A stretch of 15,317 nucleotides of DNA. Origin: Chitinophagales bacterium (GTDB taxonomy: Bacteria > Bacteroidota > Bacteroidia > Chitinophagales > Chitinophagaceae). Below the pieces are notes generated by a model, which worked only from the letters and a program-made list of their open reading frames with translations, did no database searches and was not told where the DNA came from. A program made the position numbers and the translations under genes. Positions 6,656 to 14,064 of this stretch are shown here, piece after piece (the stretch's first letter is position 1; each line of letters starts with the position of its first letter). The stretch covers positions 1-15,317 of the forward strand of contig JAATGW010000758.1 in the NCBI GenBank assembly GCA_015654495.1, given 5' to 3'.

Positions 6656-7629
6656 TGAATTTCAGTTTCAGAAAATCCGGATTTTTTTAATGCCGGAAGG
6701 AATGAGTCAAAAAAATCCATATAATTCCTGAATTTTCCGCCTCCCGCTTCCCCGATATTATACCATCCTGCATCCTGCGATAATAATATTTTGTGCAGGA
6801 GCTTCTCCTTTTTCAACTGTTGAAGAGTATTGATATTATCAGCAACATTTGATTTGCTGATACCATCAAGCGAAATCCACGCACCTTTTTTTGCAAGCTC
6901 AATGTGGTAATTAATCTCTTTTTCGTTCTGTGCATGTATCCAGATCCAGCGATCAGCAGGATCACCCCAATCATTCAATAGCTGAAGTTCTTTTTTTGCG
7001 GGTTCGCCTCCCCTGGTCGTATGTACACCAATCGGCAGACCAGTTTTAAGATAAGTGATTGAGGCAGCTTTCAAAATTTTTTCAATGGAATGGGAGAAGG
7101 GGACATTATCCAGACCCAGTTTCATAAAACCAGGTTTGATACCAGTATTGTCAATCCCTTTAATGGCTTCATCTGTCCAGATCGCGGCAATTTCATCTGC
7201 GACCGATGTTTTTACAGAAGCAGGTAAGAACTTATCAGCTGAAGCACCATAATAGCCGGTATTGGTAATGATATTCAGACCGGTTGTGTCTGACAATCGT
7301 TTTAAAATTTTCACATCCCGGCCAAGCCATGGAGGTGTGCAATCAATAAAAGTTTTACATCCGGCATTTCTTATCTGCTGCAGATAGGGCAGAACAGTAT
7401 TAAAAATTTCGTCAGCATTGTATCTTCCCGGGTTTACCTTATCCGCTCCTATAAAATCAACCTGTACATGTTCATGAACGAGTGTCATTCCCATCTGCGA
7501 AGCGTCAATCGGGCCGTTAACTGTTATAATTTTTCCTTCCGGTTGAAAACGGAAGTTTGCAGATTGCAGCAGACTGCCGCTGGCAAGCACGAAACTATTT
7601 TTCAGAAATTTTCTTCTATGCAGACTCAT
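6601..7629 (-). CDS. Phosphotriesterase-family metal-dependent hydrolase, Tat-exported
   Basis: 342 residues. The amidohydrolase/phosphotriesterase metal set is all present: HEH (H52, H54), the carbamylated-lysine candidate K170 (GFMKLG), H203 (GVHTTRGG), H232 (WIHAQN) and D286 (LSQDAGW). Family members hydrolyse lactones, phosphotriesters or related esters with a binuclear metal centre; the substrate here is unknown. The N-terminus MSLHRRKFLKNSFVLASGSL has a twin-arginine motif and a hydrophobic core, so export by Tat is likely. It begins 14 bases after the DUF5686 stop and is probably co-transcribed with it. The last residues (FTLNVKR) come from the direct repeat at the convergent overlap. 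Confidence 0.92.
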   Translation of the reverse strand: MSLHRRKFLKNSFVLASGSLLQSANFRFQPEGKIITVNGPIDASQMGMTLVHEHVQVDFIGADKVNPGRYNADEIFNTVLPYLQQIRNAGCKTFIDCTPPWLGRDVKILKRLSDTTGLNIITNTGYYGASADKFLPASVKTSVADEIAAIWTDEAIKGIDNTGIKPGFMKLGLDNVPFSHSIEKILKAASITYLKTGLPIGVHTTRGGEPAKKELQLLNDWGDPADRWIWIHAQNEKEINYHIELAKKGAWISLDGISKSNVADNINTLQQLKKEKLLHKILLSQDAGWYNIGEAGGGKFRNYMDFFDSFLPALKKSGFSETEIHQLTFVNPSLAFTLNVKR

Positions 7630-7643
7630 ATTCCGGAGATTGA
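7630..7643 (-). other. Short intergenic spacer within the DUF5686-phosphotriesterase operon
   Basis: Only 14 bases separate the DUF5686 TGA (7644-7646) from the hydrolase ATG (7627-7629). The spacer reads GATCAATCTCCGGAATGAG or less on the minus strand, with no terminator, which supports one transcript. Confidence 0.5.
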
Positions 7644-10136
7644 TCAGAATGAAACCCGGAAACTACCAAAAATTCCAAAACGTTTGTATTTCTCTTCTGG
7701 CAAAGGCTGTGGAAGCACACGCCATACAAGATCCAGGCGAAGAAAACGGAGTATATTGTCGATACCCGTTCCGATTTCGAGATAGGGCTTACCATCCAGA
7801 CCCTGGAATGGATTTCCGTTCTGGATATTCATTTCTTTATTCGCATCACTCAGGTCGCCCCAGAGAATTTTCGCGTTCCAGAACTGACGCCATTTCAAAT
7901 ACCTGTTTACCGGGAATAATCTGAAAATTCCATTACCCATATTATGCTCAATATTTAATCCCGCATACCTGTCCATAATATATTCATAGCGATTCATCAG
8001 GTTGAAAGCATATTTGTTGTAGTAATAGATTTCATTTCCAGGTGCAATTGAAAGCAACATATAAGGAAGCGTACCGTAAACTTTACCGGCGTATAAATTA
8101 TAATATATGCTGCCAAAAGGTGGGAGTTTCTGGAAGTCGCTCACATTGATATTCAGTTTTGTATACTTGTAACCGCTATTGAGAATACCCGGAATGCCCT
8201 GCACGATCCTTACTTCGGTAATCGGGTAATCGCTTCCCAGACTTGTCCTGAAAAATGCGTTTTCAAGGAAAAGCTCGGCGTATGCATATCTGAATTTCGC
8301 CGATACTTCAAAATTGTTGAATGTTTCGCCACCATTTTCCGGAGTTGGAAAAGCCGATTTCGGAGGAAGGTTGAGTACCGGATTATATAATTTTCGATTG
8401 GCCCCCAGCAATATCGAAAAACCTGTCCGCCACTCTTTGAAATACTCCAGTTGCAACTGATTTATCTTTATGAGTTTAATCGGTACATCACTTTTTCTGA
8501 AAGCAAGCGCAAAAATATTATCATAAGCAATTTCATCGTAATAGGTCTGCCCATAGTCCATATCGTTTTTATATGTGAAGTGCAAATGGCTGCGCGGATT
8601 TTTGTTGAGCATGTAAATGGTTTCAAATTTGCCCTTGAATTTTCTGTCTTTGAAACCATAAGCCAGGTATCCGGCGAAATACCATTTTTTACTGAAATTC
8701 CGGTTTGTTCCAAGATCAAATCGCAATCGCAGTCCTTCATGTACGTTGCCGCTTACCCAGTTGAACCAGGGACCAATCTGGTAGTTTCCTATATTTTTAT
8801 ATCCGGTGCCTATAAAATTGATTGTTTCCCTGAATCGTTCAAATGCAGGCATATTCAGCAGGGTATCTGCTGTTTTATAAAAGGTCTCTTCATTTTTGGA
8901 AAGTGGCTCATGTCTGTTTTGTTGCCAGAAACTATCAGGTCGGTTCATGGCATCCGGCGACATATTGATTGATTCTTTATAGCGCTCCTGCCGGAGTGCT
9001 GTTGTTACGGATGAGTCGTTGATCCGCACATTTTTGTAAGTCGTTGTTTTCCGGCCGATAAAATACATGGTAGGTACAGCCTTGATAGCTACATCAACAA
9101 TGAATTTATCTTTTGAGAGAAACCAGATAGAATCATTAACCAGACTCTACTCCTGAACCAGGCTTAATTTCTCTACGAAATTCACATTTGCACCAGGGGA
9201 AATCATCAGGTTCATTTTCTGAACTGCATAAGTAGAATCAGCTATCCATGCGTCGCCCTGAAATGTATTTCCACCTTTACGTTTCGGATAAAATACAAAA
9301 TGGAAAAATCGCTTGCCGGCAACGAATTGTGTATCAGGAACCTTATAATTATAATAGTTATCTCCATTTTCACTGATCGGACTCACGAAATTCAGATCAA
9401 AGACAGGAATGAAGTTTTTGTATACATTAATATTCTGATACATACCGCCAAGTAGTTTTGAAAAACTTTCATTTTTCACACCAATGGTTTTATTGGCCTG
9501 CATATTTTCGAGGAATTTTTTGGGAGCTGACTGATAGTAATAATTACTGATCGTTTCAGTGATATAGACCGGCAGAAAAGGATGGTCTTCAGAAACAGAG
9601 TCAATATTATTCAGAATAAATTTGAAGGCTTTGGGCGGGAATATTCCTTTCTGTAGTTTTTGTTTGTTGATTTTATTGAGGTCAATTTCAAGTTTATTAT
9701 AAAGCTCATATCCGAAATTATCAAATACACGCCGGTCATTGATCGGCTTGTTCTTTACAATTCTTCGCCAAAGTAAAAGGCCGCGATTGATCTTTCCCCG
9801 TACGATCACTTCAGAAGTAGGTTTGCCTCTGATCATTGAAACTGTAAGGTTAATCTCATGAAGACTTGTATCCAGTGGTATTAGTTTTTCTTCAAAGCCT
9901 GCATAGGTTATGATTAAAGTATCTGATGGCCAGTGGCTTAAATTGAAATGGAAATTTCCGGAAGAATCACTGAGTTTGCCAATACCGGAATTCTTAAACT
10001 GAATGGAGGCAAATGGAATAGACTCATCACTGTGGGTGTCTTTTATATAACCACTGAGGCGGACCTGCCCGAAAGAAAGACCGGTCAGCATTAAAACAAT
10101 ATTCAGCAATAAACCGGCTTTGACCGTCTTTCGCAT
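7644..10136 (-). pseudogene. DUF5686 / carboxypeptidase-like regulatory domain outer-membrane protein, interrupted by in-frame TAG
   Basis: One 830-codon frame is broken only by TAG at 9147-9149. Before it lie 329 codons: a signal peptide (1-23, ending SFGQ), a carboxypeptidase-D-regulatory-like beta domain (about 26-102, from VRLSGYIKDTHSDESIPFAS) and the start of DUF5686. After it the same frame goes straight on (SLVNDSIWFLSKDKFIVDV, then MYFIGRKTTTYKN) for 500 codons to a C-terminus GIFGSFRVSF with the final aromatic residue of an outer-membrane barrel. No frame change or other stop occurs. The downstream ATG at 9068 lacks a signal peptide, so it is unlikely to give a working protein. A Tyr codon (TAC/TAT) is one change from TAG and an aromatic would fit. 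A recent nonsense mutation, a sequencing error or readthrough are all possible. The role of DUF5686 proteins is unknown. Confidence 0.85.
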
Positions 10137-10139
10137 ATC

Positions 10140-10153
10140 TTGTAAAAATACAA
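10140..10153 (-). repeat. Small palindrome TTGTA-N4-TACAA upstream of DUF5686 gene
   Basis: TTGTA (10140-10144) and TACAA (10149-10153) are perfect inverted repeats with a four-base spacer, ending three bases before the DUF5686 ATG. It could be an operator, but five-base arms in AT-rich sequence can arise by chance. Confidence 0.25.
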
Positions 10154-10211
10154 ATGAAACGAGGGCTTTGTTGCTGATAATTGATAAAGTTACCGGTTGA
10201 ATCGACTAATC

Positions 10212-10232
10212 ATCCGGATTTGCCAACCGGAT
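10212..10232 (-). terminator. Hairpin downstream of carB
   Basis: ATCCGG (10212-10217) pairs with CCGGAT (10227-10232) across a nine-base loop, about 42 bases after the carB stop. No T tract follows on the minus strand, so it is at best a weak terminator or a 3'-end stabilising hairpin. The 137-base gap between carB and the DUF5686 gene shows no ORF. Confidence 0.3.
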
Positions 10233-10273
10233 AATAAACTACCCACCGATGTTCAGAAGATAATGTTAATTTT

Positions 10274-13096
10274 CTATTTACTCAGGTGCATACTGCGTTC
10301 CTTATACAGTGTTCTGAAATAAGGATCACGCAAATCTTTTATAAACCGGATGGCTTCGCCTGTTGATTTCATTTCCGGTCCGAGTTCCTTGCTCACACCA
10401 GGAAATTTATCAAAACTGAACACAGGCTCTTTGATGGCAAAGCCTTCCAGTTTCTTTTCAAAAGTGAAATCATTTAAAGTATGGGTTTCCATCATGATTT
10501 TAGTAGCCACATTCAGGTAAGGAATCTGGTAGGCTTTCGCAATAAACGGTGTGGTACGTGATGCGCGCGGATTAGCTTCAATAACATAAACCTTTCCGTT
10601 CTTTATGGCAAACTGGATATTTATCAATCCGCGGATATTCAGGCTTCTGCCGATTTTTTCCGCATAATATTCCATCGTTGTTACTTCGAGTGGTGTAAGG
10701 TTGAAAGCCGGCAACACTGCGTTGCTGTCACCACTATGGATACCCGCCGGTTCAATATGTTCCATCACCCCCATCACGTGGAAATTTTCACCATCAAATA
10801 TGGCATCGATTTCCGCTTCCTGGCAGCGATCGAGAAAATGATCAATGAGAATTTTATTTCCCGGCAGGTGTTTCAGCAGGCTTACTACTGCTTTTTCAAG
10901 ATCATCGTCATTAATAACAATACGCATACGCTGACCCCCAAGCACATACGAAGGGCGAACCAGCACCGGATACTGTACCTCTTTCGCAACTTCAACGGCT
11001 TCATCAACTGTAAATGCTGTTCCGTATTGCGGGTATGGGATACCGAGATCTTTCAGCATATCACTGAAACGTCCCCGGTCTTCAGTAATGTCCATATTGT
11101 CGTAGGATGTGCCGATAATTTTAACTCCCATTTTATGGATCTTCTCTGAAAGCTTAAGCGCCGTTTGCCCTCCAAGCTGGACTATGATTCCATATGGTTT
11201 TTCCAGCTCAATAATTTCGCGAAGGTGTTCCCAGAAAACCGGTTCGAAATAAAGTTTATCAGCAATATCAAAATCAGTTGATACAGTTTCAGGATTGCAG
11301 TTCACCATAATTGCCTCAAAGCCACATTCCCGGATAGCCATCAGTCCATGTACACAGCAATAATCAAATTCGATACCCTGTCCTATCCTGTTAGGTCCTG
11401 AACCGAGTACAATTATTTTTTTTCTGTCACTTACTTTGCTTTCGCTAACTCCACCATTTTCAAAACTGCTATAGAAATAAGGGGTTTTTGCTTCGAATTC
11501 TGCAGAACAGGTATCCACCATTTTATATACTCTGGTAATACCGGCTGCTTTGCGCTTCTCATACAGATCGTCTTCATTTCCGTTCTGCATAATTTTGCAG
11601 ATCTGTTCATCACTGAAGCCCATCTGTTTAGCCCGCCTGATCAGATCGAGCGGCAAGCTATCCATTTTGTACCTGGCGATCTCTTTTTCCAGATCAACGA
11701 TCTTTTGAATTTCATAAATAAACCAACGGTCGATGAGGGTAGCCTGAACAATTGTTTTTATACTGATGCCCATCATCAGCGCATCTTTGATCCTGAAGAT
11801 GCGATCCCATTTCGGCACCTTCAGATATTCAACAATTTCATCGGCATGCATCAGGCTTTTGCCATAATACCCCAGGCCGATCGCATTATTTTCAAGACTC
11901 TGGCAGGCTTTCTGAATCGCTTCGGTAAAACTCCTGCCGATAGCCATAACTTCTCCAACCGATTTCATCTGCAGGCCGAGGGTGTCATTAGCACCTTTGA
12001 ACTTATCAAAATTCCAGCGGGGAATTTTTACGATCACATAATCCAGGGCCGGCTCAAAATAGGCGGACGTGGTTTGCGTGATCTGATTTTTTAATTCGTC
12101 GAGGGTAAAACCGAGGGCAAGCTTTGCTGCAATTTTTGCAATTGGATATCCCGTTGCTTTGGAGGCCAGTGCCGAGGAACGACTTACGCGCGGATTGATT
12201 TCAATTGCAATAATCCCCTCTGAAACCGGATCAAGCGCAAACTGTACATTACAGCCTCCGGCAAAATTGCCAAGATTGCGCATCATCCGGATAGCAGTAT
12301 TGCGCATCAGCTGGAAAGCTGTATCACTCAATGTCATCGCCGGTGCAACTGTTATAGAATCACCGGTATGGATCCCCATGGGATCAAAATTTTCCACGGT
12401 ACATATAATAGCTACATTATCGTTGGCATCGCGCAGCAGTTCAAGCTCAAATTCCTTCCAGCCCAAAACTGCTTTTTCAACAAGAACTTCATGAATTGGT
12501 GACGCCGAAAGACCACGGTCCAGCGCTTCGTCGAGAAATTCCTTGCTATGTACAAAACCGCCACCGGTACCACCTAGTGTAAATGACGGCCGGATGACAA
12601 GTGGAAATCCGATTTCCTGTGCAAATTCCTTTCCTTCAAGAAATGAATTCGCCGTTTTTGCAGGAGCGACCGGAATATTCATTTCAATCATCCACTGACG
12701 GAATTTTTCACGATCCTCTGCCTTTTCTATTGCCTTGATATCAACTCCGATCAGTCTTACATTGTATTTCTCCCACACTCCCAACTCTTCCGCTTCTTTT
12801 GCAAGGTTTAACGCCGTTTGACCACCCATGGTAGGCAATACTGCATCAATCCTGTTTTCTTCCAGGATCTGTTCAATACTTTCAACCGTTAGTGGCAGAA
12901 GGTAAACGCGGTCTGCCATCATCGGGTCCGTCATGATGGTAGCAGGATTACTGTTTATCAGAATAACTTTTACACCTTCCTCGCGCAAACTTCTGGCAGC
13001 CTGTGTGCCGGAATAATCAAATTCACAAGCTTGTCCGATAATAATAGGTCCTGAACCAATGATCAGCACAGATTTAATAGATGTATCCTGGGGCAT
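10274..13096 (-). CDS. carB: Carbamoyl-phosphate synthase large subunit, short form
   Basis: 940 residues. CarB makes carbamoyl phosphate from bicarbonate, ammonia (from CarA) and two ATP, for pyrimidine and arginine synthesis. Two homologous synthetase halves are seen: SGPIIIGQACEFDYSG (15-30) with ATP-grasp residues to about 400, and GSGPNRIGQGIEFDYC (565-580) with the second ATP-grasp domain, separated by the oligomerisation region (about 405-555). Both halves keep EINPR/EANPR metal-site motifs and GGTGGG or GGQRMR loops. It stops about 27 residues after the second GPEMKSTGE, so the C-terminal MGS-like allosteric domain (E. coli CarB has 1073 residues) is missing; I recall this short form in other Bacteroidota. 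carA is not adjacent. The stop codon is TAG. The leader is described separately. Confidence 0.97.
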   Translation of the reverse strand: MPQDTSIKSVLIIGSGPIIIGQACEFDYSGTQAARSLREEGVKVILINSNPATIMTDPMMADRVYLLPLTVESIEQILEENRIDAVLPTMGGQTALNLAKEAEELGVWEKYNVRLIGVDIKAIEKAEDREKFRQWMIEMNIPVAPAKTANSFLEGKEFAQEIGFPLVIRPSFTLGGTGGGFVHSKEFLDEALDRGLSASPIHEVLVEKAVLGWKEFELELLRDANDNVAIICTVENFDPMGIHTGDSITVAPAMTLSDTAFQLMRNTAIRMMRNLGNFAGGCNVQFALDPVSEGIIAIEINPRVSRSSALASKATGYPIAKIAAKLALGFTLDELKNQITQTTSAYFEPALDYVIVKIPRWNFDKFKGANDTLGLQMKSVGEVMAIGRSFTEAIQKACQSLENNAIGLGYYGKSLMHADEIVEYLKVPKWDRIFRIKDALMMGISIKTIVQATLIDRWFIYEIQKIVDLEKEIARYKMDSLPLDLIRRAKQMGFSDEQICKIMQNGNEDDLYEKRKAAGITRVYKMVDTCSAEFEAKTPYFYSSFENGGVSESKVSDRKKIIVLGSGPNRIGQGIEFDYCCVHGLMAIRECGFEAIMVNCNPETVSTDFDIADKLYFEPVFWEHLREIIELEKPYGIIVQLGGQTALKLSEKIHKMGVKIIGTSYDNMDITEDRGRFSDMLKDLGIPYPQYGTAFTVDEAVEVAKEVQYPVLVRPSYVLGGQRMRIVINDDDLEKAVVSLLKHLPGNKILIDHFLDRCQEAEIDAIFDGENFHVMGVMEHIEPAGIHSGDSNAVLPAFNLTPLEVTTMEYYAEKIGRSLNIRGLINIQFAIKNGKVYVIEANPRASRTTPFIAKAYQIPYLNVATKIMMETHTLNDFTFEKKLEGFAIKEPVFSFDKFPGVSKELGPEMKSTGEAIRFIKDLRDPYFRTLYKERSMHLSK

Positions 13097-13137
13097 AATT
13101 TAAGAGGTTGACCGATGAGTCCGGGATTTCCGGGCAC

Positions 13138-13189
13138 AAAAAAACCGGGATTTTTTCCCCGGGTGAAACCCCGGTTTTTCCCGGGGGGC
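13138..13189 (-). promoter_or_regulatory. Candidate attenuator in the carB leader: mutually exclusive GC hairpins
   Basis: Four GC segments occur in transcription order D (13186-13180), C (13179-13169), B (13163-13157) and A (13149-13140). C pairs with A over ten base pairs (AAAAACCGGG with CCCGGTTTTT), giving a terminator-like hairpin running into seven U. B pairs with D over seven GC pairs (CCCCGGG with CCCGGGG), or with C over five. B:D crosses C:A, so they exclude each other as nested hairpins, and B:D can form first. The segment begins right after a TAnnTTTG box and ends 42 bases before the carB ATG. The pairings are seen directly; the regulatory role is inferred. A plain bidirectional terminator is the alternative. 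Confidence 0.5.
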
Positions 13190-13196
13190 AAAGGTA
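13189..13196 (-). promoter_or_regulatory. Candidate carB promoter -7 box (TACCTTTG)
   Basis: The minus strand reads TACCTTTG, an exact match to the Bacteroidota -7 consensus TAnnTTTG, 92 bases upstream of the carB ATG. No good TTTG or TTG stands at the usual distance upstream, so the -33 half is weak. Initiation would fall in or next to the run of six C (13188-13183). Confidence 0.4.
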
Positions 13197-13287
13197 ATAG
13201 TTCAGCCGGATTTATCCATATATATTTCAACATGGCCGACCCGGTTTTATTAACATTAAAAGTGGAGGAGTAAATTCAAACAAACAC
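13197..13287. other. AT-rich intergenic stretch without recognised gene
   Basis: Between the carB promoter box and the terminator at 13288. I see no convincing coding frame on either strand. A GGAGGAG purine run on the plus strand (13264-13270) has no start codon after it. Confidence 0.4.
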
Positions 13288-13311
13288 AAAAAGCCGGGCA
13301 ATTACCCAGCT
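13288..13311 (-). terminator. Intrinsic terminator, minus strand
   Basis: On the minus strand AGCTGGG, loop TAATTG, CCCGGCT forms seven pairs (one G-U) followed by TTTTTGTGTTTG. It lies 26 bases after the stop of the small frame at 13338-13499, and well upstream of the carB promoter box, so it would end transcripts from the right and insulate carB. Confidence 0.6.
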
Positions 13312-13337
13312 GTTTAGCTTACAGCGTTTTGGACTTT

Positions 13338-13499
13338 TTAATTGCTATGATAAGATGAGATTTCAAATTCATCCAGCAATATTACCCGCTGACGGGCGAT
13401 TTTGTTTTTTTCTTCTGATACGACTTTATTTGATTTTGCCCTGGCAAGACCTAACAGATTCGTCCAAAGAACCACCAATTTGTGCAACAATTTCTTCAT
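13338..13499 (-). CDS. Possible small protein, unidentified (53 aa)
   Basis: 53 residues starting MKKLLHKLVVLWTNLLGLAR, an amphipathic or weakly hydrophobic N-terminal helix, followed by a charged helical part (VSEEKNKIARQRVILLDEFE). The arguments for a gene are an ATG with an AAGG run just before it, reasonable composition and a terminator 26 bases after the stop. Against it: a second minus-strand frame overlaps (13426-13518, 30 residues, MNKSEGYEEIVAQIGGSLDE) and looks equally protein-like, and joining it to the second half of this frame by one frameshift would make a 60-residue protein. So this may be a decayed or frameshifted gene. No family is recognised. Confidence 0.33.
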   Translation of the reverse strand: MKKLLHKLVVLWTNLLGLARAKSNKVVSEEKNKIARQRVILLDEFEISSYHSN

Positions 13500-13518
13500 A
13501 ACCTTCCGATTTATTCAT

Positions 13519-13630
13519 TCAAACCATATTTCTGAGACAATAAGAACATGCCAAATGTTGTACCAGAAATTAAAAAAAACCGTACTACTTAGTGGGTATA
13601 TTTATAATAAGCTGTTAAGAAATTCTAAAT
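13519..13630. other. AT-rich stretch without recognised gene
   Basis: Only chance open frames on both strands; the plus-strand frame that spans it starts at TTG, lies antisense to the small minus-strand frame and has no protein-like features. Confidence 0.4.
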
Positions 13631-13675
13631 AAAAAAAATGCAGGTACAAAACAAATTTCATGTTCAGTACCTGCA
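13631..13675 (-). terminator. Strong intrinsic terminator of ytxH-like gene
   Basis: TGCAGGTAC (13667-13675 on the minus strand) pairs perfectly over nine bases with GTACCTGCA (13639-13647), with a 19-base loop that can pair further (GAAC with GUUU), followed by eight T. It begins 25 bases after the ytxH-like stop codon. Confidence 0.85.
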
Positions 13676-13699
13676 AATCTTAGAAATAATGTGGTGTGA

Positions 13700-13999
13700 T
13701 TAAGCCGAAGTCTTTGTATCGGTAGTTGTTTTTTTACCAAATAACTCATTAAACATAGACTCTACGTCACCGAAGTTTTCTTTAAAAGCACTGCTGCCTT
13801 TGGTTTTCAGCTCTTCGAAATAATCCTTGGCCTTGTCTGCTGCACCCTCAGCTTCTTCTTTAAAATTCCTGGCCTTTGTTTTCAGGTCAGCAATCAGCTT
13901 TTCTTTTTCTTCGTCAGTCATTGACATATACTTATTGGCAGCAAGGGCTGCGGCTGCTCCCAGAAGAAAAGTGGCGATGTGTTTTGTTCCTACACTCAT
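13700..13999 (-). CDS. YtxH-domain general stress-type protein
   Basis: 99 residues. A short N-terminal hydrophobic segment (about 7-22, HIATFLLGAAAALAANKY) serves as a membrane anchor or glycine/alanine-rich helix; the rest is a long, highly charged helix rich in Lys, Glu and Ala (EKEKLIADLKTKARNFKEEA), then a Thr/Lys tail. This is the layout of YtxH-like proteins, which are small membrane-associated proteins often linked to stress in Gram-positives; their molecular role is not established. ATG at 13999. It is monocistronic with a strong terminator and is divergent from the M23 peptidase gene, 65 bases apart. Confidence 0.78.
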   Translation of the reverse strand: MSVGTKHIATFLLGAAAALAANKYMSMTDEEKEKLIADLKTKARNFKEEAEGAADKAKDYFEELKTKGSSAFKENFGDVESMFNELFGKKTTTDTKTSA

Positions 14000-14009
14000 A
14001 ATTTCAATT

Positions 14010-14039
14010 TTTGAATACCCTTTGTGGCGGGTAGATTTG
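14010..14039 (+). promoter_or_regulatory. Bacteroidota-type promoter for the M23 peptidase gene
   Basis: TTTG at 14010-14013, an 18-base spacer and TAGATTTG at 14032-14039 match the Bacteroidota pattern TTTG-N19-TAnnTTTG to within one spacer base. It places the transcript start about 20 bases before the ATG at 14065. Confidence 0.6.
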
Positions 14040-14064
14040 CAGATAAGTTACAAAAACAATACGG

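Noticed and set aside
8451..8972. Plus-strand 173-codon open frame
   Set aside because: Antisense shadow of the DUF5686 gene, with no family-like motifs.
7644..9068. A separate 474-residue gene starting at the ATG at 9066-9068
   Set aside because: The frame continues upstream through family-like residues to the TAG at 9147, the product would lack a signal peptide, and it is clearly the second half of the DUF5686 protein.
5314..9149. Recoding of TAG as a sense codon, suggested by in-frame TAGs at 5314 and 9147
   Set aside because: carB ends properly at TAG (10274-10276), no other gene in the window has an internal TAG, and the 5314 case is in a doubtful remnant. A point mutation is simpler.
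13063..13233. Minus-strand 56-codon frame across the carB leader (leader peptide?)
   Set aside because: It starts upstream of the predicted promoter box, is mostly Pro/Gly from the CCGGG repeats and runs into carB in another frame; no regulatory codon run is visible.
13402..13632. Plus-strand 76-codon open frame
   Set aside because: TTG start, no protein-like pattern, antisense to the small minus-strand frame and ending next to the ytxH terminator.
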